45,221 nucleotides of DNA from an uncultured Bacteroidales bacterium (lineage in GTDB: Bacteria > Bacteroidota > Bacteroidia > Bacteroidales > Paludibacteraceae). How positions within the stretch are numbered: the first letter of the stretch is position 1; each line of letters opens with the position of its first letter. The position numbers were made by a program, and so were the translations under genes. The notes beneath the pieces were generated by a model that searched no databases, had not been told where the DNA came from, and worked only from the letters and a program-made list of their open reading frames with translations. Below are positions 26,791 to 37,200 of this stretch, in pieces. The DNA lies in assembly GCA_902762355.1 (NCBI GenBank), contig CACWNR010000015.1, positions 1 to 45,221 of the forward strand. The letters are read 5' to 3'.

Positions 26791-27366
26791 TTATGCCTCA
26801 GCCTCAGCAGCGGGTTCCTCTGCGGGAGCCTCGCCGTTAGCCTCTGCTTCTGCAGCAGCGGCCTCTTTGGCAGCCTCTTGAGCGGCAGCAGCCAACTCAG
26901 CGGCAGCGGCAGCACGCTTCTCAGCGATCTTAGCAGCTTTTGCCTTGTTGGTCTCTACCTCTTGTGCGAGGAGAGCCTTCGCAGCAGCACGCTTCTTGTC
27001 TGCTTCAGCAGCGCTGATCTTACCATTCTTAGCATCTTTCTCAGCTTTCCAAGCGTCGAAACGCTTCTGAGCCTCTTCTTGGCTAAATGCGCCTTTTGCG
27101 ACACCACCGTTCAGGTGCTTCATCAGCAGTACGCCCTCGTTGGAGAGGATAGTACGTACGGTGTCAGTCGGTTGTGCACCTACACCTACCCAGTACAGAG
27201 CGCGATCGAAATTAAGGATCACAGCTGCGGGGTTAGTGTTCGGGTTGAACGAACCGATACGTTCGATAATTTTGCCGTCACGCGGCGAGCGGCTGTCTGC
27301 TACTACGATGTGGTAGAAAGCGTAGTCTTTGTGACCATGACGAGCCAAACGAATCTTTGTTGCCAT
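26791..27366 (-). CDS. rpsP: Ribosomal protein S16 with long Ala/Glu tail
   Basis: A 30S subunit protein needed for assembly. Residues 1-85 are the S16 core ([44 protein letters not shown]). The full length of 191 residues is more than twice the ~80 of E. coli S16: residues about 90-191 form a charged, then Ala/Glu-rich extension, probably helical and then disordered. Extended S16 proteins are usual in Bacteroidota. Its promoter belongs to the same near-identical set as tRNA-tuf and tRNA-Phe, and a strong terminator follows 26 bases after the stop. Confidence 0.96.
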   Translation of the reverse strand: MATKIRLARHGHKDYAFYHIVVADSRSPRDGKIIERIGSFNPNTNPAAVILNFDRALYWVGVGAQPTDTVRTILSNEGVLLMKHLNGGVAKGAFSQEEAQKRFDAWKAEKDAKNGKISAAEADKKRAAAKALLAQEVETNKAKAAKIAEKRAAAAAELAAAAQEAAKEAAAAEAEANGEAPAEEPAAEAEA

Positions 27367-27453
27367 TTAGTTTTGTTGTTTTATGGGCGTCGAATTACGC
27401 GAATTCATGCCCGGGTTAGTAATAATGACGTGCTTTTTTCACGAAAAAGCGTG

Positions 27454-27484
27454 CAAAAGTACTGCTTTTTTTTGACATGACCAA
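27454..27484 (-). promoter_or_regulatory. Promoter of rpsP
   Basis: Minus strand: TTG (27482-27484), 20 bases, TACTTTTG (27454-27461). From TTTGGTCA to GCACGCTTTTTCG it matches the tRNA-tuf promoter with only two visible changes (ATG for AAT in the spacer region). The leader to the ATG at 27366 is about 80 bases. Confidence 0.85.
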
Positions 27485-27491
27485 ATTTTTC

Positions 27492-27522
27492 TTGCAATTT
27501 TCAATTATTTTTTGTAATTTTG
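27492..27522 (+). promoter_or_regulatory. Promoter of cca-parE
   Basis: Plus strand: TTG (27492-27494), 20 bases, TAATTTTG (27515-27522). The ATG of cca is only 18 bases after the -7 box, so the leader is very short. It stands back to back with the rpsP promoter, 7 bases between the two -33 elements. Confidence 0.82.
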
Positions 27523-27540
27523 CAGTCGATTTTGCAAAAT

Positions 27541-29046
27541 ATGCTTGTAAGCGACCCGAAAATAGAGAATCCTATACTGCATCTGGTGGGTGAAACAGCC
27601 GACCGGATGGGCTTGGAATGTTATGTCATCGGCGGATGGGTGAGGGACTTATTCCTGCATCGTCCTTCGGATGATATCGACGTCGTGGTGGTCGGTTCAG
27701 GAATCGCTTTGGCGGAGGCCGTGGCCAAGAAACTCGGGCGCGGAGCGCATCTGTCGGTTTTTAAGACTTACGGTACGGCGCAAGTAAAGGCGAAAGGGCG
27801 AAAGGTTAATGGCGAATGGTTGGAAGAAACGGAACTCGAGTTCGTGGGTGCACGGCGGGAGAGTTACACGCGTGACAGCCGTAACCCCATCGTCGAAGAT
27901 GGCACCTTGGAGGAGGATCAGAACCGCCGTGATTTCACTATCAACGCCATGGCGATATGTTTGAATAATGGTGGATTGATTAATGGTGAAAATGGTGGAA
28001 GACGTTACGGCGAGCTGCTTGATCCGTTCGACGGCATGGGAGATCTGGAGCGCTGTATCATCAAGACGCCGCTGGATCCGGATATCACTTTCAGCGATGA
28101 CCCGCTGCGTATGATGCGGGCGATTCGTTTTGCGACGCAGTTGGGCTTTAACCTTGACGGCGAAACTTTCGATGCGATCGCGCGTAACAAAGAACGAATA
28201 GGTATCATCACGCGCGAACGTATCGCGGAGGAACTGAACAAGATCATGCTCAGCCGCCGGCCGTCAGAAGGGTTTATCTTATTGGACAAGACCGGACTGC
28301 TGCCCCTTATCTTCCCGGAGTTAGCAGCGTTGAAGGGCATCGAGGTGAAGGAAGGACGCGGGCACAAGGACGTGTTCTACCACACGTTGAAGGTACTGGA
28401 TAATGTAGCGGAGTTAACGAGTGAACGAATGAACGAGTTAACGAATGAACGGAAGGACAAAGTCCTTTGGCTTCGCTGGGCGGCGTTGCTGCACGATATC
28501 GGTAAGCCGAAGAGCAAGGCCTTTGATCCGCATGCAGGATGGACATTTAGAAATCACAATTATATCGGGGCAAAGATGGTGCCGAAGATCTTTGCGAAGA
28601 TGAAACTACCGCTCAACGAGAAGATGGAGTACGTGAAGAAGATGGTGGATCTGCATATGCGTCCGATCAACCTCATCGAAGACACCGTTACGGATAGTGC
28701 GGTAAGACGTTTGCTCTTTGAGGCAGGCGATGACATTGAGGATCTGATGCTGCTCTGCGACGCGGACATAACGAGTCGTAACGAAGAGAAGAAAGCGCGT
28801 TTCCATCAGAACTATCAACTCGTGCGGCAGAAGATGGTAGAACTCGAAGAACGGGATCGTATCCGTAATTTCCAACCGCCGGTAGATGGCATGGAGATCA
28901 TGGAGCTGTTCCATCTTGAACCCTGTTCGCTCGTGGGCGAACTCAAAGCGGCGATCAAGGATGCCATCCTCGACGGAGTCATCCCCAACGACCACGACGC
29001 CGCAAAAGCATTTGTTATAGAATTATGGCAGAAGAAAACGAAATAA
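27541..29046 (+). CDS. cca: tRNA nucleotidyltransferase / poly(A) polymerase with HD domain
   Basis: A class II nucleotidyltransferase of 501 residues. It most likely adds CCA to tRNA 3' ends, which matters here because none of the five tRNA genes in the window encodes CCA. Motifs: GGWVRDLFL (31-39), the metal site DDIDVVVVG (44-52), [15 protein letters not shown] (125-138), neck-region RFATQLGF (197-204) and HD domain [11 protein letters not shown] (317-327). I start at the ATG 27541; an in-frame TTG at 27520 overlaps the -7 promoter box. Three short repeat tracts occur in frame (residues about 84-94, 142-153, 291-306), all in regions of low conservation. Its last 22 bases overlap parE. Confidence 0.93.
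   Translation: MLVSDPKIENPILHLVGETADRMGLECYVIGGWVRDLFLHRPSDDIDVVVVGSGIALAEAVAKKLGRGAHLSVFKTYGTAQVKAKGRKVNGEWLEETELEFVGARRESYTRDSRNPIVEDGTLEEDQNRRDFTINAMAICLNNGGLINGENGGRRYGELLDPFDGMGDLERCIIKTPLDPDITFSDDPLRMMRAIRFATQLGFNLDGETFDAIARNKERIGIITRERIAEELNKIMLSRRPSEGFILLDKTGLLPLIFPELAALKGIEVKEGRGHKDVFYHTLKVLDNVAELTSERMNELTNERKDKVLWLRWAALLHDIGKPKSKAFDPHAGWTFRNHNYIGAKMVPKIFAKMKLPLNEKMEYVKKMVDLHMRPINLIEDTVTDSAVRRLLFEAGDDIEDLMLLCDADITSRNEEKKARFHQNYQLVRQKMVELEERDRIRNFQPPVDGMEIMELFHLEPCSLVGELKAAIKDAILDGVIPNDHDAAKAFVIELWQKKTK
27789..27819 (+). repeat. Octamer-type repeat tract in cca (first)
   Basis: GGCGAAAG occurs twice in direct succession, followed by GTTAATGG and CGAATGG. Read in frame as KGRKVNGEW. 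The same GGCGAA word is repeated in parE at 29253-29286. Confidence 0.65.
27967..27999 (+). repeat. AATGGTGRA repeat tract in cca (second)
   Basis: The word AATGGTG appears three times within 33 bases, the last two 9 bases apart, encoding [12 protein letters not shown] between the catalytic domain strands. Confidence 0.6.
28411..28450 (+). repeat. Octamer repeat tract in cca (third, five units)
   Basis: Five octamers in perfect register: GAGTTAAC, GAGTGAAC, GAATGAAC, GAGTTAAC, GAATGAAC. They encode [13 protein letters not shown] just before the HD domain. The unit is nearly the same as in the exchanger gene at 15117-15150. Confidence 0.85.
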
Positions 29047-30986
29047 ATGTAGCGTCCGTAGCATACGGCGAAGAGAACATTATCCACTTGGATGACATGG
29101 AGCATATCCGGCGTCGTCCGGGTATGTACATCGGTAAGTTAGGCGACGGCAGTCACTCCGACGACGGTATCTATGTGCTCATCAAAGAGAGTATCGATAA
29201 CTCGATCGATGAGTTCCGTATGGGTGAAGGCAAGGTCATCGAGGTAGATATAATGGCGAAAGGCGAAGGGGCGAATGGCGAAAGCGAGAAGCCACGTCAG
29301 ATGGTCCGCGTGCGTGACTACGGCCGCGGTATACCTTTGGGCAAACTGGTTGAAGTGGTCAGTGTGCTTAACACCGGTGGTAAATACGACAGCAAGGCTT
29401 TCCACAAGTCCGTCGGTCTGAACGGTGTGGGTACCAAAGCCGTCAACGCGCTGTCGAGTTTCTTTGCCGTCGAGTCCTACCGCGAGGGTAAGATGCGTCG
29501 GGCAGAGTTCGCACAGGGTAAGCTGACCCACGACACCGATATCGTTGATTATAACGGCAACGAGAAACGCGGTACGATCATTGAGTTCGTGCCCGATGAC
29601 AGCAAGGGACTCTTTGAGAACTACCATTTCCGCGATGACTATATAGAGGAGTTGCTGCGTAACTACGCGTATTTGAACACGGGCCTCACGCTCGTGTATA
29701 ACGGCAAGAAATTTGTGAGCAAGAACGGTCTACTCGATCTCTTGACGGAGAACATGACCGTACCGTCCCTCTACCCGATCATTCACCTCAAGGGCGAAGA
29801 TATCGAGATTGCGCTCACGCACACCGACCAGAACGGCGATGAGTATTTCTCCTTCGTTAACGGTCAGCATACCATCCAAGGCGGTACGCATCAGGCTGCC
29901 TATCGCGAGGCCATCGGACGCACGATCAAGGAGTTCTTCAACAAGAACCAGGAGTTGTCGGACATTCGCAACGGCGTAGTAGGTGCGATCGCTATCAACG
30001 TGGAAGAACCGGTTTTCGAGAGCCAGACCAAAGTGAAACTCGGCTCGAAGGACATGAGTCCTACCGGTGGGGTCGGTATCAATAAGTTCGTCAATGACTT
30101 CGTCAAGCAGCAGTTGGATAACTACCTGCATAAGAACCCGCAGACCGTGGAGATCATGCTGCAGAAGATCCAGGACAGCGAGAAAGAGCGCAAGGCGATT
30201 GCGGCGGTAAGTAAGGTAGCTCGTGAGCGCGCGAAGAAGAACCTCGTCAACAATCCCAAACTGCGTGACTGTCAGATTCACCTTAACGACACCAAGCCCG
30301 TTAAGTCTTCCAAAGATGCGGATGACGATCTGCGTCTGGAGAGCAGTATCTTCATCACCGAGGGTCTGTCTGCATCGGGTTCGATCACCAAGAGCCGTGA
30401 TGTCCGTACGCAAGCCGTCTTCTCGCTGCGCGGCAAACCGCTCAACTGCTACGGTCTGACCAAATCGGTGGTATATGAGAACGAAGAGTTCAACTGCCTG
30501 CAGTCGGCGCTCAATATCGAAGACGGTCTGGATGAGTTGCGGTACAACAAAGTGATCATCGCCACCGATGCCGATGTGGACGGTATGCACATTCGTCTGC
30601 TGATGCTGACTTTCTTCCTGCAGTTCTTCCCCGATCTCGTTAAGAAAGGTCACGTCTATATTCTCCAGACCCCACTCTTCCGCGTGAAGGACAAGAATAA
30701 CATCATCTACTGCTACTCGGAAGAGGAGCGTCAGAAGGCACTCAATAAGATCAAGAACCCCGAGATCACGCGCTTCAAAGGTCTGGGCGAGATCTCACCG
30801 GACGAGTTCAAGGGCTTCATCGGTCAAGGCATCCGTCTGGATCAAGTGACGTTGCGTAAGGAAGACGCGGTGAACGAACTGCTTGCTTACTACATGGGTA
30901 AGAACACGACGGAGCGTCAGCAGTTCATCATCGACAACCTCGTTATCGAAGAAGACAGGGTCGACGATGTCGACATTGTAGATTGA
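29025..30986 (+). CDS. parE: DNA topoisomerase IV subunit B
   Basis: The ATPase subunit of a type IIA topoisomerase that separates linked daughter chromosomes. The 653 residues fit the Bacteroidota ParE-type subunit. Motifs: RRRPGMYIG (29-37), [10 protein letters not shown] (Bergerat N-box, 55-64), [13 protein letters not shown] (95-107), [14 protein letters not shown] (about 130), the Toprim EGLSASGS (about 445) and [12 protein letters not shown]. Residues about 77-90 ([14 protein letters not shown]) are an insertion in a GHKL-domain loop, encoded by a repeat tract. No parA-like partner is in the window. GyrB paralogues exist, but the short Toprim tail and context fit ParE. The last codons and stop lie in a heptamer tract (30975-31002). 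Confidence 0.88.
   Translation: MAEENEINVASVAYGEENIIHLDDMEHIRRRPGMYIGKLGDGSHSDDGIYVLIKESIDNSIDEFRMGEGKVIEVDIMAKGEGANGESEKPRQMVRVRDYGRGIPLGKLVEVVSVLNTGGKYDSKAFHKSVGLNGVGTKAVNALSSFFAVESYREGKMRRAEFAQGKLTHDTDIVDYNGNEKRGTIIEFVPDDSKGLFENYHFRDDYIEELLRNYAYLNTGLTLVYNGKKFVSKNGLLDLLTENMTVPSLYPIIHLKGEDIEIALTHTDQNGDEYFSFVNGQHTIQGGTHQAAYREAIGRTIKEFFNKNQELSDIRNGVVGAIAINVEEPVFESQTKVKLGSKDMSPTGGVGINKFVNDFVKQQLDNYLHKNPQTVEIMLQKIQDSEKERKAIAAVSKVARERAKKNLVNNPKLRDCQIHLNDTKPVKSSKDADDDLRLESSIFITEGLSASGSITKSRDVRTQAVFSLRGKPLNCYGLTKSVVYENEEFNCLQSALNIEDGLDELRYNKVIIATDADVDGMHIRLLMLTFFLQFFPDLVKKGHVYILQTPLFRVKDKNNIIYCYSEEERQKALNKIKNPEITRFKGLGEISPDEFKGFIGQGIRLDQVTLRKEDAVNELLAYYMGKNTTERQQFIIDNLVIEEDRVDDVDIVD
29253..29286 (+). 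repeat. GGCGAA repeat tract inside parE
   Basis: GGCGAA begins at 29255, 29262, 29270 and 29277, a spacing of 7, 8 and 7 bases. The tract is read in frame as [12 protein letters not shown] in a loop of the ATPase domain. Confidence 0.7.
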
Positions 30987-31002
30987 AGATTGTAGATTGT
31001 AG
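30975..31002 (+). repeat. Heptamer repeat tract at the parE stop
   Basis: Four heptamers ATTGTAG, ATTGAAG, ATTGTAG, ATTGTAG in register. The parE TGA stop (30984-30986) lies in the second unit, and the small downstream gene starts five bases after the tract. Confidence 0.85.
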
Positions 31003-31006
31003 ATTT

Positions 31007-31195
31007 ATGAAAGCACTCATCGCATTCATAGTCATGGCGGTGTTGATCCTCGCGCTGATCGAGATCAACGAACGCATCAAAGCGAAGCGTCCCAAGCAAG
31101 CCTGTCCTCCTGACAAGTCCGATCAGGCCGACTGCTCGGGCTGCGGATTGATAGAAGTCTGCGAAAAGAAAGAGAAAAGCGCCATTGAAAAATGA
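31007..31195 (+). CDS. Small Cys-rich membrane protein, function unknown
   Basis: A 62-residue protein starting MKALIAFIVMAVLILALIEI, one membrane helix (about 3-20), then a Lys/Arg-rich stretch and a Cys cluster (C-x10-C-x2-C-x6-C in ACPPDKSDQADCSGCGLIEVC). The Cys spacing suggests metal binding or a disulfide-bonded tail. It recalls small Cys-rich membrane proteins found beside iron or redox genes, but I do not recognise a family. It follows parE by 20 bases on the same strand and ends within the stem of a terminator. The in-frame start 24 bases earlier lies in the repeat tract and is unlikely. Confidence 0.65.
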   Translation: MKALIAFIVMAVLILALIEINERIKAKRPKQACPPDKSDQADCSGCGLIEVCEKKEKSAIEK

Positions 31196-31203
31196 CGCTT
31201 TTT
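31176..31203 (+). terminator. Rho-independent terminator of cca-parE transcript
   Basis: AAAGCGCCATT (31176-31186) pairs with AATGACGCTTT (31191-31201) with one mismatch and a 4-base loop, followed by T residues. The stem includes the stop codon of the small membrane protein. Confidence 0.8.
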
Positions 31204-31235
31204 CTCTTTCACTCTTTCATTCCTTCATTCCTTAC
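31204..31235. repeat. Octamer repeat tract between convergent genes
   Basis: Four octamers on the plus strand: CTCTTTCA twice, then TTCCTTCA and TTCCTTAC. The tract reaches into the stop codon of the 2000-residue protein at 31232. Confidence 0.75.
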
Positions 31236-34200
31236 CTAACCTCCTGTCCTGTCAAGGTATATACTTTCTCCCCGCGGAGGATGTAGATAACACCGTTAAT
31301 CAGGAGTTTTCCATCGGACGATTGACTGCTAATGATTTCTTCAAGGCCTTGCATCGTTCTGCGATCCACCACATTCGAGCGACCGGAGAGGTTCGCTTGT
31401 GCGGCATGGTTGGAAGCAGGAGCAGCCGCAGCGCCGGAGAGCTGATACTCAATCGCGTAGTACGGCAGGTTATCATCCGGTGTTTGGTCAGTGTATGAGG
31501 TGTTGGACGAAGCGACTACTGCAATCTGCGACAGGTTCGTCGGTGACGCACCACGGAGGATACGATAAGCACTCACGCTTGCGCCGGCATACTCATTCCA
31601 GATGAGGTTGTATGTGCCGTTCTGTACACCGCGGTTGATGGTCAGATGAACCGTCTTATGGATCGCACTGGTCGGCGACTCATTACCGTCAGCCGTTACA
31701 CCGGTGAGGCGATAACGCTCTGCCTTCTGCGAAGCATCCGATGCATTGTCGGTATAGGTACCGGCGGAAGCGTTAGCAGAGCCGATGAGTTGGAAGTCAT
31801 TGAGGCTGTTACCCTCCTTATAGACATTGACGGAAGCGAAAGCCTCAGCGCCCGTCCACGAGAGGACGTTATGTCCGTTTGCATCGGTGGTGACAAGTGT
31901 CAGCGTCGGGATGTTGGTAGCCGCCATAACGGTGACATTGCTCGTAAAATAGGTCTCGCAACCATTCGCATTCGTGACAAGCAGATAGAGCACTACCTGA
32001 TGTCCGACTAAGGTCTTTTCGGAATAGTTGCTCTTATAGTGCGCCGTTACATTCAGTCCGCTTGCGCTCAGGCGATAGTCATAGGAGACAAAGACGCTGG
32101 TTGAAGGCAATACAACTCCGTATTGGTCTATGCGACAAAGTTCACCGCCATCAATAGATACGTACCATGCATATTCGATACCGTCGGGCACAGAAGCCGA
32201 AGCTGGCGTCTCTTCGTAGAGCACGGTCGGCAGCGATACCTCCAAGGCCTTCGGATCGTCAATGGTGATCGTCTGCGAGTATGTCTGACCATTAACCGTG
32301 AGCGTGATAGTCTTCACACCGCCGGTTCTCCAGGTCACATTATACGGTCCGAAACCATAGCCTTCCGCCATACCGCCGTCGAAAGTCCATGCCGGCGTAC
32401 CCGAGGTCTCTGCCCCACGATAGGAAACGAGCACCTCTTCATCCGCGCAAGCGAAGGACGGCACCTCAATCGGGTTGCGTACCACATTCGCGATGATGGT
32501 CTGCGAGAAGACAGACAGTTTATTCTGGCGGTCGAGCGCCTGAATGGCTATCTCGTAGTTACCGTTAGAAAGATCGGAGGTCGGAATCAGATAACTCGTG
32601 CCTTCCGCATAGTCATAATCCGGAATGAAGGCTGTGTTATCATTGCCGCCGTTCTGCGGGCTGATGAGATAGGTGGTCGCTCCTTGCTGTTTCACACTCA
32701 GGTTATAACGCATATTTGCCGCCGGCGTATGGTCATCAACCGCCGCCGTCCATGTGATAAGCAAACCTTCGTTGGTCATCGAAGCCTGTACATTGGTCGG
32801 TGCAGCCGGACGTACATCGGCTTGCGTTACAATCGGGTAAAGCGTACTGCTGATCCACAGATAGTGGTCATTCGGCGTGAGGTAACAGTCTCTGAGGTAA
32901 CAGCCGTTTGCTTTCGGGAGCAGGAATCCTTCAGCAATCACATTGTCCGCCTCTTTATACCAAGCATATATACCCGAAGCATCTTCACCTTCAGCCGGAT
33001 TGCTAACACATGCCACGGAATCGAGATAACCGTTATTATCAAGATCCGTCAGCACGTATTGGAAGTCATTGAACGGCGCATACTCTTGCAGTCTTTGCGC
33101 AAAGAAACTCTCCAACTCCGGATCATTCACGCGCACGGACAAACTATTATTCACTGCATCGTACGGCAAGTACCCATAGCTGTAATAGGTACTTGTATTG
33201 TGATGGTAATACTCACGGAACAACATATCCATATGGCCGTCTTTGTTCCAATCGTACCAGAAAATATCGTTGAACAAATAGTATGAATTAATAAGATAAC
33301 CTTCGGTTATGATATTGGTATTCCAAAGACCCGCTGCTTTCGCAAAGAGGTTAGCGTTATTCACTCCTTCTTGTACGGTTATGGCATAATAGGATCCGCT
33401 GTAATAATCGGAAGGCAGCACGCCGTCCATGCGACCGTCGTTGTTAAAGTCACCCATCGGCGTGGAGATGGTAAGTTTTTGGTCTTCCGTGAGTTGGATC
33501 GGTTCGCCTAAACCGGCAGGCAGCACAACGATCGTTGCGCTGGCACTCAGCGTACCGCTGTTCGGCGTTGTCACGGTATGAGTGATAGTCTTCGTACCGC
33601 CGGAAGTGAAGGACAGAAGGAGCTTAGCAGCCGACTCCGTGCTTACTTCGTACGAACCGTCTTGTACTGTCCATTGGTGCGTATAACCTTCCGGAAGTGT
33701 CGTATAGGTCAGAACGGCTTTCTCGTTGATCGCGATAGTCGTTTTGTCGAGTGTGAACTCTACCGGTACGATATCATGAACGGCTGTTGCCTCTTGCGAC
33801 CATGCAGAACCGAAATGCTGCGCATCAATCGCTTGTACAGCCACGTAGATAGTAGCGGGACTATACGAACTCAAATCGATGGTATAAGTATGCTCCTTGC
33901 CCATGTTGCCATCGAGGAAGTTACGTCTCGTACCATCTGCATTAGCGTGCGCAGCAAGGATATCGTTTCCACCCGGAGTAGTACCGATCCGCAGCGCGTA
34001 AGTGAGGTCATTAACAGCAGTCTTATCATCTGCGCCATTGCCCCATGTGATGGTCAACAGACCATTGCTATAACTGAGTGTCGGTTGCGCAGGTGCGCTC
34101 GGACGAACATTAGCAACAGCACCTTCGATGGTATATAACTTGGTGGTCTGACTTCCATTATTGGACACCCAGATCTCCATCTTACCGTCGCCGTCGAGGT

Positions 34201-37200
34201 CTTCGGCACTAACGGGATAAGACGTGAAGGGTTCTTTGGAACTATCCCAATAGGTCTGACGCGTGATAATATCGGTAGCCAGAACCTGCGGCGTAGTGTC
34301 GAAGTGCAAACCGCTTTGACCTTTCAACCAAACAAGGTTGTATTTATCGTTGCTTGTCGGATTGTAGGCCAGCAGGTCGTAATAACCATCACCATCCAAA
34401 TCTTGAAGCGCCATGAACGCAAGCTTATTTGCACCGTAGTTCTGATCTTGTTGCTGCGAGAAGACTCCTTGTCCGTTATTGGTAAAGAAGCAGGTGTACG
34501 CATAGCCGGTTGTATTATTCTCTGCTGTGAAAGTAGCTAATATATCCACGTCGCCATCTTTATCGAAGTCATAGCAGTAGACGATATCATCGGAAGCGGC
34601 ATTCTGATAGAGCAAAGTCCGGACGAAGTTCTTCGTTGTTTTATCGTAGATAACGGTGTACAATCGCTCTCCCGGGAAGACGAAGTCCATCACACCGTCG
34701 TTGTTGAGGTCTGCTGGCACAACCGCTCCGTTGGTCGTTGTCCAAACCCACTTACCATTATCCATATTAGTATAGATGATACCGGATTTCTCGTCAATCA
34801 GATCCATCAGATCGTCTTTGTTGAGGTCAATGACCTTAGTCGGAGCACCTATCAGTGTTCCCAAACCAGGTGCCTTCTTCACTTCCGGAGCATTGCGTCT
34901 CGGAGTACGAGCCAGACAAACGGCACCTAAAGTAACCGGATAGGTATAACGTGACACTTCGCCCAGCGAGTATGCTTGCGGGTTGTTGTACTGATCTAAC
35001 TCCTCCGGCGTCATCTGCGCTACGAACTCATCCCATGTGAACACTTGCATCCGTTGCTCTTGGAACGAACCGTCCGCTAACTGATAAGCGATAGCGCCGT
35101 ATTCGGCACTAATTCTATTCGTCAGGGGGATCGATTGGTCAAGTACCAAGTAATCCTTCCGACCGTCGCTGTTGATATCCATATTGGTTACAGCCAAGGC
35201 GTTCTTTTGAGGGAACACGTAGCTGCCGGCGTTACTCATCATTAGTTCTTTGTCGAACGTACTGATCTCCGGTTTGTTGTCCGCATTCAGGTGTTCGAAA
35301 TAAGCTATCGAACTACCCAGGCTCTCGGAAGCTGTATATGTGAAAGTGGCGAGTTCTTCTTGAATACGGAATTGCTCCGTTACATCTTTGGTCAAAATAT
35401 ACGAAGTCGTCCAATCGGACACCATTTGTTGCATCTCATAGTTATAATAGGGTCCTCCATTCGAGTGCTCTACCCTTACCATCTGCTTCAGACCGTTACC
35501 GCTGAAGTCATAGAGTACATCTGCTCGTTGCAGCGGCACATAGATGATATCGTCATCCGGGTTCACGTGACCGATATACGGCGTATAACCGTCCGTGAGA
35601 CCTGTTTCTTCATGACTATCATAACCCGAAACCCATGTGCCTTCTACATACGTTCCTAATACGATAACCGTATCCCCTTTGCTCAGTTGTGCAATGCTGT
35701 AGAACGGCTCGCGATCAACGCCTAACATATGGTATGCTTCCACGTTACAGTCATCCCACTCGCCGGTATCCGTCACGCGGAACGACAATGTACCGCCGGT
35801 CTCCACTGTACTGCCCAGCAACGCATGAACCAAACCCTTAACGGCATAATAGGTCTCACCTTGAGGTGCCTTTATGAACTCATCGGTTTCCTTGAAGGAG
35901 CACCATTGACTTACCGTCATGATATCGGGCGAGTTGGGATTGAAGGTATAGGTCGGTTTGATAGTCACACTTTGTGTGAGATTCGTCAACGCATGATCCC
36001 AACCAGCAAAGGTATGCCCGGGCAACTGCGGAGTATCCGGGGCTACTGCGTTACCGCCAATAAGAACGAATTGCGGATCATCGATCTGTTTACCGGCGAA
36101 ATCAACAAAGACTACTTTCACGTACCCTTCCGGCACGCAGTTATTATCCAACTCCCACAAAGACTGAACCTTTATGTCGTTATGCACGTTCGTGAACTCC
36201 TTGTCCCAGCCGGTGAAGACCATACAACTGTGTTCGCCTGACATGCCTGTCGGCGCAACAGCGTTGCCTCCTATAGCCACCGTCTGCGGTGCACCTACCG
36301 GTTGGCCGTCCCAACCCAAGAACGTCACCGAGCAGGTGTTAGCCGTCGTGTCGGAGATAATGGTAAGTTCCATCAGTCTGAGTCCGAAATAGTGACCGCC
36401 GAGGAAAGTCAACTCTGCCGCACTTCCGGTCCAAATAACCGTTTTGGAATCCACAGCTTCCATCTCACCCGAGGAACAGGTAGAACGATCCATCCACCTC
36501 GTTGCCGGATTACTGGTACTGACATCATTGAAGGTCAGTACCACCTTATGCATCTTATACGGCGCGGTAATAACCAACGTACTGTTCTCCGATAATTCGA
36601 GGTTATTGGAATTCATCCTGATTTTATCGCGCGAATCTTCCGTCTCTTTCCATGCGAACACAGATTTGTCGTCGATGTTAAAGCGCACGGAATCTACATA
36701 TCCGTTCGGCCACGGCTCAAACGGGTTTTCGTCATTCCATGCCGTCACCCAATTGGCGATGTTGAGCGTCGTGGTATCGTTATAGGTGCTCGTCCAATCG
36801 ATAGCCGGCTCTTTATAGTTGACAGCAAACGACACAAATCCTACGGTACCCGTGAAGGTTACCTCAAGACTCTCCGCCTCGCCTGTCCACGTCACTTTCA
36901 CATCGTTCACACTCTTCGAGCCGGTGCTCCAGGTGGCATTGTTGAGGTTACCTGCCATAAGGCTGTTATACATCGTGAACTCCACCTGCGTCAGCAACAT
37001 CCCAGTCGGGGCACTCACGCTCATCGTGTTACCAGACACGGCCTGCAACGCACTATACTGCGTGTTATAACTCGGAGCCTTCGCGCCCGTGCCTTGCGCC
37101 AGAACGATGGTGACACCGTTTTTAGTAGCGCTCGTGCTCGCGTTATTCAACTCGCTGGCAGTGAAGCTCACTGTCTCTGCCTGCATCCCCACCGCCATCA

